From assembly GCF_004138335.1 (NCBI RefSeq), contig NZ_RYFW01000001.1, forward strand, positions 1,488,001 to 1,552,000: a DNA stretch of 64,000 nt. Direction: 5' to 3'. The stretch comes from Peristeroidobacter agariperforans. Its GTDB lineage: Bacteria; Pseudomonadota; Gammaproteobacteria; Steroidobacterales; Steroidobacteraceae. Shown here one piece after another: positions 28,186 to 36,822 of the stretch. Below the pieces are notes generated by a model. That model was given only the letters and a program-made list of their open reading frames with translations. It did no database searches and was not told where the DNA came from. Both the position numbers and the translations under genes were made by a program. How positions within the stretch are numbered: position 1 is the stretch's first letter; each line of letters starts with the position of its first letter.

Positions 28186-29439
28186 ATGAAGCGCACGCTT
28201 GCTCTAATCGTCCTGTCGGTGGCCGCCCTGGGCGCGGCCGGATGTGTCACTCACGAGACCCGCCCGCAGCAGCGGGTGAAGGCCATACAGGCCGCGACTG
28301 AGATACCTCAGTCGCAGTTGCTCGACGTGGGTGTGCGGCTGTTCGAAGAGAACCTGCCCAAGGACGAAAAGAAGATGGAGGAAGAGCACATCTTCCCCGA
28401 AGTGCGCAAAGCCGAAGCGCGCTTCCTGCCCATGCAGCTGCGTAACACGCTCGAAGGCACCGGCCAGTGGGGCCAGGTGCGCGTGATGCCGCAAGACGCC
28501 GAGGCACTCGACGTTTATGTCTCCGGCAAGATCATCGAATCGACCGGCCAGGTGCTGCGCGCCGAAATCACCGTGATCGACGCGACCGGCCGGCAGTGGT
28601 TCCAGCGCGAGTACAACCAGCTCGCGGACACGCGCTCTTATAAGGATCAAACCGGCAAGCCGCGCGATCCCTTCCAGAACATGTACAACACGCTGGCGAA
28701 CGACATGTTGATGTATCGGCAGCAGATGACCGCCGCCGATCTGGAAAACGTGCGCCGGGTGTCCGAGCTGCGTTTCGCGTCCGATCTGGCGCCGTATGCT
28801 TTCAGCAATTACATGACCCGGGACAAGAAGGGCGTGAAGCAGGTCGTGCGCCTGCCGTCCGAAGACGATCCGATGCTGCAGCGGATGGATCGGATCCGGG
28901 AGCGCGATTACGCACTGCTCGACACCATCAACGAGCACTACTCGCTGTTCGCGGAAAACATGTCCGAGCCGTACACGAACTGGCGCCGCTACAGCTACTC
29001 CGAGCTGGAAGCGAAAGATGAGGCGAAGCGTTCCGCGATCACCCGCAAGCTGCTCGGCGCAGCGGCGATCGTCGGCGGCCTCGTGGTCGGTGCGGAAGCG
29101 AATACATATGCCGGGCAGGCCGCTGCCACCGGTGCGATCTTCGGCGGCGCGTATGCCGTGAAGAGCGGCTTCGACAAGGGTGCGGAAGTGAAACTGCACT
29201 CCGACTCGTTGAAGCAGTTGGGCGAATCGTTCCAGGCCGAAGTGCAACCCATGGTGGTCGAAGTGGAAGGCCGCACGCTGCAGCTCAAAGGCACGGCCGA
29301 AGAGCAGTACACCGAATGGCGGCGCTTGCTCAAAGAGCTCTACGAAAATGAAACCGGCACGCCGGTGCCCGTGACCCCAGTACCGGAGGAGACTGCTTCG
29401 AAGGCGGCTGCTTCCAAGGCTGAGACCGGCGGCGGATAA
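28186..29439 (+). CDS. Lipoprotein with internal hydrophobic segment
   Basis: The product is 417 aa from the ATG at 28186. The signal peptide ends in LGAAGC. A compact domain at about residues 20-150 (VGVRLFEENLPKDEKKMEEE, DALDVYVSGKIIESTGQ) is followed by a helical region with QNMYNTLANDMLMYRQQM. A second hydrophobic segment near residue 290-330 (LLGAAAIVGGLVVGAEANTY) could insert in a membrane. The C-terminal 50 residues are Glu/Thr/Ala-rich. No catalytic motif was recognised. It is followed at 34 bases by the kinase gene, and together with the neighbours it looks like a structural part of the envelope complex. Confidence 0.75.
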   Translation: MKRTLALIVLSVAALGAAGCVTHETRPQQRVKAIQAATEIPQSQLLDVGVRLFEENLPKDEKKMEEEHIFPEVRKAEARFLPMQLRNTLEGTGQWGQVRVMPQDAEALDVYVSGKIIESTGQVLRAEITVIDATGRQWFQREYNQLADTRSYKDQTGKPRDPFQNMYNTLANDMLMYRQQMTAADLENVRRVSELRFASDLAPYAFSNYMTRDKKGVKQVVRLPSEDDPMLQRMDRIRERDYALLDTINEHYSLFAENMSEPYTNWRRYSYSELEAKDEAKRSAITRKLLGAAAIVGGLVVGAEANTYAGQAAATGAIFGGAYAVKSGFDKGAEVKLHSDSLKQLGESFQAEVQPMVVEVEGRTLQLKGTAEEQYTEWRRLLKELYENETGTPVPVTPVPEETASKAAASKAETGGG

Positions 29440-29473
29440 CTCGCCAGCCGCCCGATCCAAGCACACATTCGTC

Positions 29474-31816
29474 ATGCTGGAGCGCGGGCAGGAACTGTCT
29501 CGCAGTCTCGTCCTGGTGCGTCGGTTGAGTGCCGGGGGCAGCGGCGAAGTCTGGCTCGCGCAAGAACGTGAACGCCGCGACCCGGTCGCGGTCAAGATTC
29601 TGTCGTCGGAGTTGGCGCAGGACATTGCAACCTGCGGGGCTTTGCACGACGAGTACGCACGCGTCGCGGCGCTCGACCATCCGAATATTCTGCGAGTCGA
29701 AGGGCTGCAGCGGTCGGCGCAGTACGCGTGGATCGCGATGGATTACGCCGCGGGTGGCGATCTGACTCAACTGCGCGGTCGCAGTTGTGGCGAGATCCTC
29801 AGAGCGACGATTCCGATCGCGTCGGCACTGGCGACAGCGCACGCGGCGGGCATCGTCCATCGGGATCTGAAGCCCGCGAATGTGCTGTTGAGTGCGGACG
29901 GCACGCCGTTGCTGGCGGATTTCGGCACGCTCACGCGGGGCTCGCCGTTCAGTGCCAGCCCGCAGCAGCTCGCCGGTGCGCCGGTCAGTGTCGCGGACGA
30001 TATGTACGGTTTTGGGGCGCTGCTCTACGAGTTATTGTCAGGCTATCCGCCGTTCTATCCGGACGCGGCGGCGGCGAGAGACGTAATGCGAGAGCCTGCG
30101 CCGCCGCCGGCCCACGTGCCGCCGGCCATTGCGCAGCTGATTGGAAGACTGCTCGCACGACGGCCGGAGGACCGGCCTGCGGACATGGGCAGAGTCGAAA
30201 GAGAATTACGCGCGGCGCTTGCGAGTCTGCCGCCGCCTGCGATGATGAGCGATATGAATGAGCCTGCACCCATCAAGCCTGCCTCGGTGAAAATCGAGCC
30301 GCCCGGTTTGCGTCCGCCGCCGGGCCAGGGCGAACCGTTGCGCAGCGAGTGGCAGCGCACGACGGGCCCGCGCGTCAACGAGGACGATCTGCGTCGCCAA
30401 GGTTTCCGGCGCGGCCTGGCTGCGTCGCTGGTGGCGCTCGGTCTGGTTGCCATCGGCGTAGTGTTCTTCGTGTTGCCCAAAGTGATGGAGCGCGAGCGGC
30501 CCGCTCAGAAGGCGCCTGTAGCCGCGGCCGTCGCTCCCAAAGCCGCAGACCCGGTAGCCGAGAAAAAAGAACTCGATTTCGCGGCTCTGGCGAAAGCGAA
30601 GCAGGCGGCCGAGGAGCTGCGCGCCGTCATCGACGAGCGTCTGCAGAAGCTCAATGCGCGTGCCGCCGCTCAGTGGGGCGGTGAAGAATTCGGTCGCGCG
30701 AGCTCGATGCTGGCAGCGGCCGATCAAGATGCGACCGCCCGCGAATACACCGCGGCCGAGCAGAAGCTCAAGCAGATTACGCCGCTGCTCGATGCCGTCG
30801 AGAAGCGCGCCCCACAGGTATTAGCCGAGCAATTGAAGGCCGGCGCGCAAGCGTTGCAGGACGGTCGTTCCGAAGACGCCAAAGCTGCGTTCGAGCTGGC
30901 GCTGAAGATCGAACCGAACAACCAGGTCGCTTCCCGTGGCTTGAAGCGCGCAGGCACGCTGGATCAAGTGCTGGCCCTGTTGACCAAGGCGGAAGGCCAG
31001 GAGAAGGAAGGCAACGCGACGCCCGCGCTCGAAAACTTCCAGAAGGCGCTGGCCCTCGATGCCGAAGCAACGCGAGCGAGTGAAGGCATCGCACGCATCA
31101 CTTCGCGACAAGCCGCCGATGCCTTCGCAAGCGCGATGGCGAGAGGCTACAGCGCCCTCGCGGCCACAAATTATTCGCAAGCACGCGAAGCATTCGAAGC
31201 TGCACGCCGCATTCGTCCCGACGCGCCGGAGATTCCGCAGGCGTTGCGGCAGATCGAACAAGAGCAGCGCACCGGCGTGATCGGCGTGAAGTTGCAGGAA
31301 GCCCAGCAGCTCGAGTCGCAAGAGAAATGGGCCGAGGCGCTCAAGGTATATCGCAGCGTGCTCGAGCTCGATTCGACCGTGGCCGCGGCGAATGAGGGCG
31401 CCGCTCGCACATCCCCGCGCGCCGCGTTGAACGAGCAGCTGGAAATGTATCTCACGCAGCCCGAGCGTCTGTTCAGTCAGTCGGTGCGGGTCGTGGCGAA
31501 AGAAACATTGTCGCGAGCGGCGGGCATCGCCAATCCCGGCCCGATCCTGAGCAAGCAGATCAAGACACTGGGCGAGTGGCTGGCGCGTGCCGACGTGCCG
31601 GTGCCGGTCGCCCTGCGTTCGGACAACATCACTCAAGTGACCATTTATCGCGTTGGCGTCCTCGGAGCGTTCGAACAGCGCTCCCTGGAGCTCGTCCCGG
31701 GCAGCTATACCGTGGTCGGCACCCGACCCGGCTATCGCGACGTGCGGCGAGAGATCAGCGTGATTCCGGGAACAGCGCCGGAGCCGGTCGTGATTCGCTG
31801 CGAGGATAAGATTTGA
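29474..31816 (+). CDS. Transmembrane Ser/Thr kinase with TPR and PEGA-like extracytoplasmic part
   Basis: The product is 780 aa. A kinase domain (about residues 13-245) retains SAGGSGEVW, VAVKIL, the HRDLKPAN catalytic loop and ADFGT, so it should be active. A proline-rich linker is followed by a transmembrane helix at about 312-335 (SLVALGLVAIGVVFFVLP). The extracytoplasmic half has TPR-like helices (AGAQALQDGRSEDAKAAFEL, QLESQEKWAEALKVYRSVLE), and the C-terminal 75 residues resemble a PEGA domain (LELVPGSYTVVGTRPGYRDV). It probably senses an envelope state and phosphorylates the FHA partners encoded downstream. Its stop overlaps the next start in TTGA. Confidence 0.9.
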   Translation: MLERGQELSRSLVLVRRLSAGGSGEVWLAQERERRDPVAVKILSSELAQDIATCGALHDEYARVAALDHPNILRVEGLQRSAQYAWIAMDYAAGGDLTQLRGRSCGEILRATIPIASALATAHAAGIVHRDLKPANVLLSADGTPLLADFGTLTRGSPFSASPQQLAGAPVSVADDMYGFGALLYELLSGYPPFYPDAAAARDVMREPAPPPAHVPPAIAQLIGRLLARRPEDRPADMGRVERELRAALASLPPPAMMSDMNEPAPIKPASVKIEPPGLRPPPGQGEPLRSEWQRTTGPRVNEDDLRRQGFRRGLAASLVALGLVAIGVVFFVLPKVMERERPAQKAPVAAAVAPKAADPVAEKKELDFAALAKAKQAAEELRAVIDERLQKLNARAAAQWGGEEFGRASSMLAAADQDATAREYTAAEQKLKQITPLLDAVEKRAPQVLAEQLKAGAQALQDGRSEDAKAAFELALKIEPNNQVASRGLKRAGTLDQVLALLTKAEGQEKEGNATPALENFQKALALDAEATRASEGIARITSRQAADAFASAMARGYSALAATNYSQAREAFEAARRIRPDAPEIPQALRQIEQEQRTGVIGVKLQEAQQLESQEKWAEALKVYRSVLELDSTVAAANEGAARTSPRAALNEQLEMYLTQPERLFSQSVRVVAKETLSRAAGIANPGPILSKQIKTLGEWLARADVPVPVALRSDNITQVTIYRVGVLGAFEQRSLELVPGSYTVVGTRPGYRDVRREISVIPGTAPEPVVIRCEDKI

Positions 31817-34224
31817 GCGAGCTCATCGTTCGCGAGGCCCTGGGCGAGCGCCGATTCACGGCCACGGATTTTCCTATCGCAGTAGGCGGGGAGGGCAGCG
31901 CCATCGTCATGGCTGGCCGGCCCGAGGGCGCGGAAGCGTATCTGGGATTGCACGAAGATCAGCTGTTCGTGCAGCCCGCCGACGGCGCCGAAGTGCTCCA
32001 CAACGGCATACCCGTGCAGAACTCCACGTGGCTGCGCAGCGGCGATGTGATCAACTTTGGCGCAGCCCGGTTGCGGCTGCTCGCGCAACGTGACGATCAG
32101 CGCATCGTCGAAGTCGACGACGGCAGCAGCGGCAACATCACGGCGCCGCCCATCATCGAGCCGTCCGCCCGCCTGCAAGGTGGCGAAGGGGATGCCGAGC
32201 GCATCGATCCAACGCAGTTCCGCCCGAGCAGTCCGGTCAAGCCCGGCCCGAGGGTCTCGATCGATCTGAAGAAAATCGTTGCCGGCGTGGCCGCAGCGCT
32301 GGTGGCGGTCGTGCTCTGGTTTATTTTCACCGCGACGTCGGTAAACGTGCGCACCGATCCTGCCGACGCGCAAGTCGACATCCAGGGCACGCTGCCGGCG
32401 GTGCGCTTCGGCGGTCGCGTGCTGGTGCGGCCCGGCGATTATTTGATCAAGGCGACTCAGCAAGGCTATTCGCCGGCGCAGCTGCAAGCCAAGGTCACCA
32501 AAGAAACGAATCAAACATTCGCGCTCAAGCTGCAAAAACTTCCCGGCAAGGTGAAGGTCGACGTGCCTGCGCAAGCGCGCGTCACCGTCGATGGCAAAGA
32601 GCTCGGCAATGCGCCGGGCGAATTCACGCTTGCGCCCGGCAAGCACACGATCGCAATCGCCGCTGCGCGTTATCAACCTTTCTCGGGTGAGCTGGACGTC
32701 GTCGGCGAAGGCAAGAGTCAAACATTCACGCCGAAGCTGGTGCCCGCGTGGGCCGAAGTCACCGTGAGCTCCGAGCCTGCCGGCGCGATGTTGGTGGTCG
32801 ATGGCGAAGAGCGTGGTGTGACGCCGCTGACGACGCAGATTCTCGCCGGCAATCATCCGGTCGAGCTGCGCATGGCCGGTTTCAAATCCTGGACCACCGA
32901 CGTGCAGGTGAAGGCGAACGAACCGATGAATCTCGGCCCGGTCCGCCTCGGCTTGCCCGATGGCCAGCTGGCGCTGCGTTCCGAGCCTTCGGGGGCGAGT
33001 GTTTCGGTCGGCGGCGTGTATCGCGGACAAACGCCGGTCTCGCTGGAATTGCGGCCCGACATCGCACACAACGTCGTGCTGACGTTGCCTGGCTACGAAG
33101 CTGCGACGCGTGAGATTTCACTCACGGCTGGCGAAGCTCGCACGCTGTCCGTGCCGCTCTCCGGCGTGTTCGGCGAAGTGACGCTGGCGGTGCAGCCGGC
33201 GGACGCGCAAGTGTTCGTCGACGGCAAAGCCGCAGGCGCCGCCAATCAGAAATTGCGGCTGGTCGCGACCACGCACGACATCGAGATTCGCAAGACCGGT
33301 TTCGTCACCTACAAGACCAGCATCACGCCGCGGCCCGGCGTTTCGCAGAAGATCGAGACCACGCTGCTCACGCCCGAACAGACCAGGATGGCAGCCACGC
33401 CGAGCAACATTCGTAGCAAGGCGGAGCTGTCGCTGAAGCTGATGCCGGTCGGCACTTTCACCATGGGCAGCCCGCGTCGCGAGCCGGGCCGGCGCGCCAA
33501 CGAAGCGCAGCGTGACGTGCAGTTCAAGCGGCCGTTCTACATGGGGGTGAGTGAAGTCACCAACGGCCAGTTCCGCAAGTTCAAAGCCGATCATCGCTCC
33601 GGCATCATCGGCCAGCACACGCTCGATCTGGACAATCAGCCGGTCGTGGGCGTGACCTGGAACGATGCCGCTTTGTACTGCAATTGGCTGTCGCAACAGG
33701 ATGGGCTGCCGCCGGCGTACCAGAACAAGGATGGCCGCATGGTCGCCGTGCAGCCGCTGACGACGGGCTATCGGTTGCCTACCGACGCGGAGTGGGAATG
33801 GGTGGCGCGCTTCGAAGGCGGCGGCAAATTCCGGCGCTATCCCTGGGGCAATGCGCTGCCAGTGACGCCACGCTCGGGAAATTACGCGGATGTGACGGCA
33901 CGATTGATCGTTCAGGATGTCATTCCAGATTACGACGACGGCTACGCCGCCGCGGCGCCGACCGGCAAATTCCCAGCCAATCCCTTGGGTCTGTTCGACG
34001 TGGGCGGCAACGTCGCCGAATGGGTACATGACTACTACACTGTCAGTTCGGACAGCGGCGCGGCCGCGGTCGATCCGACCGGTCCTGCCGATGGCAAGCA
34101 GCACGTGATCCGCGGCTCCAGCTGGAAGCAGGCGAGTGTTACGGAGCTTCGCCTCTCGGCGCGGAGTTTTGGTGAAAGCCAGGCCAACGACGTGGGCTTC
34201 CGTGTCGCCCGTTATGCAGAGTAG
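31813..34224 (+). CDS. FHA-like / multi-PEGA / SUMF1-like transmembrane protein
   Basis: The product is 803 aa from a TTG at 31813 that overlaps the kinase stop. Residues 1-95 resemble a YscD-type FHA fold (LHNGIPVQNSTWLRSGDVINFG) without clear phosphothreonine-binding residues. A transmembrane helix lies at about 154-175. Residues about 175-540 contain five or so PEGA repeats (VNVRTDPADAQVDIQG, VTVSSEPAGAMLVVDGEERG, LALRSEPSGASVSVGGVYRG). The C-terminal 250 residues are a SUMF1/formylglycine-generating-enzyme-like domain (PVGTFTMGSPRREPGRR, YRLPTDAEWEWVARFEG, GNVAEWVHDYY, VIRGSSWKQ). The RGSSW segment lacks the cysteine pair of true formylglycine-generating enzymes, so it is probably a binding domain. 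It would span from cytosol to periplasm. Confidence 0.9.
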   Translation: MSELIVREALGERRFTATDFPIAVGGEGSAIVMAGRPEGAEAYLGLHEDQLFVQPADGAEVLHNGIPVQNSTWLRSGDVINFGAARLRLLAQRDDQRIVEVDDGSSGNITAPPIIEPSARLQGGEGDAERIDPTQFRPSSPVKPGPRVSIDLKKIVAGVAAALVAVVLWFIFTATSVNVRTDPADAQVDIQGTLPAVRFGGRVLVRPGDYLIKATQQGYSPAQLQAKVTKETNQTFALKLQKLPGKVKVDVPAQARVTVDGKELGNAPGEFTLAPGKHTIAIAAARYQPFSGELDVVGEGKSQTFTPKLVPAWAEVTVSSEPAGAMLVVDGEERGVTPLTTQILAGNHPVELRMAGFKSWTTDVQVKANEPMNLGPVRLGLPDGQLALRSEPSGASVSVGGVYRGQTPVSLELRPDIAHNVVLTLPGYEAATREISLTAGEARTLSVPLSGVFGEVTLAVQPADAQVFVDGKAAGAANQKLRLVATTHDIEIRKTGFVTYKTSITPRPGVSQKIETTLLTPEQTRMAATPSNIRSKAELSLKLMPVGTFTMGSPRREPGRRANEAQRDVQFKRPFYMGVSEVTNGQFRKFKADHRSGIIGQHTLDLDNQPVVGVTWNDAALYCNWLSQQDGLPPAYQNKDGRMVAVQPLTTGYRLPTDAEWEWVARFEGGGKFRRYPWGNALPVTPRSGNYADVTARLIVQDVIPDYDDGYAAAAPTGKFPANPLGLFDVGGNVAEWVHDYYTVSSDSGAAAVDPTGPADGKQHVIRGSSWKQASVTELRLSARSFGESQANDVGFRVARYAE

Positions 34225-34253
34225 ACAGGCGCGGAGTAGGTGAGGGGCAACAT

Positions 34254-34568
34254 ATGAAACCGTTACGACTGCTGACCCTTTTGGCTGTGTGTTGCGCGAC
34301 CAGCACGGTCGCCACGGTGGCCAGCGCCGCCGAGCCCGCGCCCGCCAAGCCGGCGACCCCGGCGGCCACTCCGCCTCCGGGCGAATCCGCAGCACCGAAG
34401 GGCGACGAACAAACTCAGGTTCAGCAGGGTACTAAGACTACTGAGGAAGACGACCAAGCGCCGCCTGCGCCGAAATCCAAGCCCGGCAAGGGCAGCTCGC
34501 CGGAGCGCTTCGTACCCTCGGAGCAGGTCCGCGCCGATTTCGACGTGTCGTTCCCCATCGATATTTGA
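34254..34568 (+). CDS. Small periplasmic Pro/Ala-rich protein
   Basis: The product is 104 aa, with a signal peptide (LLTLLAVCCATSTVATVASA) and a disordered Pro/Ala/Glu/Lys-rich body. The C-terminus is compact and distinctive: SPERFVPSEQVRADFDVSFP. That last segment looks like a conserved docking peptide. The gene lies 29 bases after the SUMF1-like gene and its stop overlaps the frame of the channel protein gene, so it is embedded in the operon. A periplasmic linker or plug role for the neighbouring channel is a guess. Confidence 0.7.
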   Translation: MKPLRLLTLLAVCCATSTVATVASAAEPAPAKPATPAATPPPGESAAPKGDEQTQVQQGTKTTEEDDQAPPAPKSKPGKGSSPERFVPSEQVRADFDVSFPIDI

Positions 34569-34585
34569 TTCGACAGGAATCCCAC

Positions 34586-35419
34586 ATGGTTACCGCCGCC
34601 GCACCGGCTCCCCGTTCCACCCGCACGGTCAACTATCCGAGCGAGTTTGTCGTCACGCTGGTCGCCCTGATCGCGACCATCGTGGTCGTACACGCGCTGT
34701 ACGTGTCGTGGATCATTCCCAACGGTGACGAGCTCGTTGCCGCAGAGCAGGCCCGCATGAAGGTCGACAAAGACTACGTGCCTGAGCGCTCGTTCTACCT
34801 GACTATCAACGCTCCAGAGCAGGAAATCGAGATCATTCACTTCATCTGGGCGCTGCTCATCCTCGGTTACAAGGCCGTCCTGGTTCGTCGCGAGCGCAAA
34901 CTGCTCGAGCGCGAGCTGATCCACGTGCCCGAGGGCATCAAGGTCTTGCCCGAAGACGCCAAGGATTATTCGCGACAGCTCGAGGCCGTGCCGGCGGAGC
35001 AGAAGGGCTCGCTGGTGGTTCGCGCGTTACAACGTACGCTCGATCGATTCGCCTCGACGCGCAGCATCCGCGACTCCGCCGAAACCTCCAAAGCAGTATG
35101 TGACTCCGAAGCAGATCGACTCGACTCGGGTCTGGCGATGATTCGTTACATCGCCTGGGCGATCCCGGCCATCGGCTTCATCGGCACCGTGCGTCATATC
35201 GGCGACGCGCTGTTGCAAGCCCATAAGGCGGTCACCGGCGATATCAGCGGCGTGACCTCGGGCCTGGGTATCGCGTTCAACGCCACGTTCGTCGCGCTGC
35301 TGCTGACCCTGATCCTGATGTTCTTCCTGCACCAGCTGCAACAGGCGCAAGAGCAGTTCGTGCACGACACCGATCATTGGATCGACCAGCATCTGATCCG
35401 GCACATGCAGGTGAGGTAG
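34586..35419 (+). CDS. MotA/TolQ/ExbB-family proton-channel protein
   Basis: The product is 277 aa from the ATG at 34586, with ACAGGAAT upstream; the in-frame TTG at 34565 is less likely. Four membrane helices are visible: residues about 22-46, 85-105, 190-212 (YIAWAIPAIGFIGTVRHIG) and 220-250 (GLGIAFNATFVALLLTLILMFF). The third and fourth match the MotA_ExbB domain, whose APxxGLLGTV-like motif is here AIPAIGFIGTV. Such proteins form the pentameric stator around a pair of ExbD/TolR/MotB helices and use the ion gradient for mechanical work. No ExbD gene of normal type is adjacent, but the two downstream vWA proteins carry ExbD-like N-terminal helices. Confidence 0.88.
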   Translation: MVTAAAPAPRSTRTVNYPSEFVVTLVALIATIVVVHALYVSWIIPNGDELVAAEQARMKVDKDYVPERSFYLTINAPEQEIEIIHFIWALLILGYKAVLVRRERKLLERELIHVPEGIKVLPEDAKDYSRQLEAVPAEQKGSLVVRALQRTLDRFASTRSIRDSAETSKAVCDSEADRLDSGLAMIRYIAWAIPAIGFIGTVRHIGDALLQAHKAVTGDISGVTSGLGIAFNATFVALLLTLILMFFLHQLQQAQEQFVHDTDHWIDQHLIRHMQVR

Positions 35420-36822
35420 TGCTAGCACTGGAGCTCATCGACGCCGCACTGGTCGTCGCCCGAAAGCACGGCGATAACGTGGACGTCATCGCCGACGCAC
35501 CGGGCGTCGCGCTGTTGGAAGATCAAACGACAGTCACGGGCTTGGACGCACTTCAACGGCTGCGCGTGAAGCCTTTGCTTGCGAATACGAATTTCTGGCG
35601 TGGCTTGAGCACGCAGCCGCTGACACGCCCGTCGCGAGTCGCAGGCACGACTGCGGACGTCGCATTCGCGCAAGCCGAAACCTTGCTCGGGCGTTTCAAG
35701 CAGGACAACGAAGGTGTGTTGCTCGCGGTGCCGGCAGGTTACAGCCGGGAGCAATTGGGATTGTTGCTCGGTGTGATCAACGAAACAGGCGTGCGTGTCG
35801 CGGGCCTGGTCGACGCCGCACTCGCTGCCTGCAGTCTGGAGCCGGCGCCGGCGCGAGTCCTGCATCTCGATCTGGAATTGCACCAGGCGTTGCTCACCGT
35901 GCTCGAATATTCCGGCGGCGAGTATCCCGGCCTGAAGCGCAGCCGTTACGAGATCGCCTTGCGGCATGGCTTGCTGGGCATTCATCAGACCCTGGCCCAG
36001 TTCATCGCCGAGAACTTCGTTCGCAAAACCCGCTTCGATCCGCTGCACGAAGCGGCCAGCGAGCAGCGGCTGGTGGATCAATTACCGGCCTGGCTGAGCG
36101 AGTTGCAACAAGCGGAGACGATCACGCTGTCGTTCCAATTCGGCGACCGCGAACTGCAGTTGGAGATGGAACGGGCACAGCTGATCGCCGCCGCCGAGCC
36201 GCACTATCTCGAGTTGCTACGTCTGGTGCAGAACGCACGCGTCGCCGGCATGCCCATCGAGTTGCGAGTGTCGCAGCGGGTCGCGGCGCTGCCGGGCTTA
36301 CTCGATCGCCTGCGAACGCTTCGTGACTGCACGATTCAAGTGCTGCCGCCAGCGGCCGCTGCTTGGGGCGCGCTTCAGTACGAAACGAGCATTCGACGTG
36401 GCGCCGATGCGCTGGCACTGATTTATCAATTGCCGGTACCGCGCGCCGACACTGGCGAGGTGCAAACGTCGGACGTCGAATCGACGCCCCCGCAACTGCG
36501 GCCGACGCATGTTTTGTTTCAAGGCCGTGCCTGGAGCATCACCGCACAGCCGCTGACCATCGGTTGGGCAGTCGAGGGTCGTCCTCGTGCTTTGACACTG
36601 CCGAGCGCGCTGCCCGGCATCTCGCGCGCCCACTGCACGGTAGTGCGGCGTAATGGCGCCGTCATGGTCGAAGATCACAGTACCTATGGCTCTTTCGTCA
36701 ACGACGAAAAAGTTTCTGGGCGAACCGCGCTCACGGTCGGGGATCGGCTGCGGCTCGGCTCGCCGGGCATCACGCTCGAATTGATTCAACTGGTAAACGA
36801 CGATGGCGCGCCGCAAGACTGA
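35419..36822 (+). CDS. Cytoplasmic protein with C-terminal FHA domain and ATPase-like N-terminus
   Basis: The product is 467 aa from a GTG at 35419 that shares one base with the channel gene's stop. The C-terminus is an FHA domain: SALPGISRAHCTVVRRNG, then VEDHSTYGSFVNDEKV and LTVGDRLRLGSPG, with the Ser-Arg-x-His and Asn that bind phosphothreonine. The first GR pair of the domain is replaced by GW. The N-terminal 350 residues have a strand order reminiscent of the actin/Hsp70 fold (LALELIDAALVVARK; VLHLDLELHQALLTVLEYS); this assignment is weak. It has no signal or membrane segment. It is a good candidate to read threonine phosphorylation by the kinase at 29.5 kb. Confidence 0.82.
   Translation: MLALELIDAALVVARKHGDNVDVIADAPGVALLEDQTTVTGLDALQRLRVKPLLANTNFWRGLSTQPLTRPSRVAGTTADVAFAQAETLLGRFKQDNEGVLLAVPAGYSREQLGLLLGVINETGVRVAGLVDAALAACSLEPAPARVLHLDLELHQALLTVLEYSGGEYPGLKRSRYEIALRHGLLGIHQTLAQFIAENFVRKTRFDPLHEAASEQRLVDQLPAWLSELQQAETITLSFQFGDRELQLEMERAQLIAAAEPHYLELLRLVQNARVAGMPIELRVSQRVAALPGLLDRLRTLRDCTIQVLPPAAAAWGALQYETSIRRGADALALIYQLPVPRADTGEVQTSDVESTPPQLRPTHVLFQGRAWSITAQPLTIGWAVEGRPRALTLPSALPGISRAHCTVVRRNGAVMVEDHSTYGSFVNDEKVSGRTALTVGDRLRLGSPGITLELIQLVNDDGAPQD

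Noticed and set aside
29474-31816. Possibility that this kinase is a pseudokinase
   Set aside because: The ATP lysine, HRDLKPAN catalytic loop and DFG are all intact.
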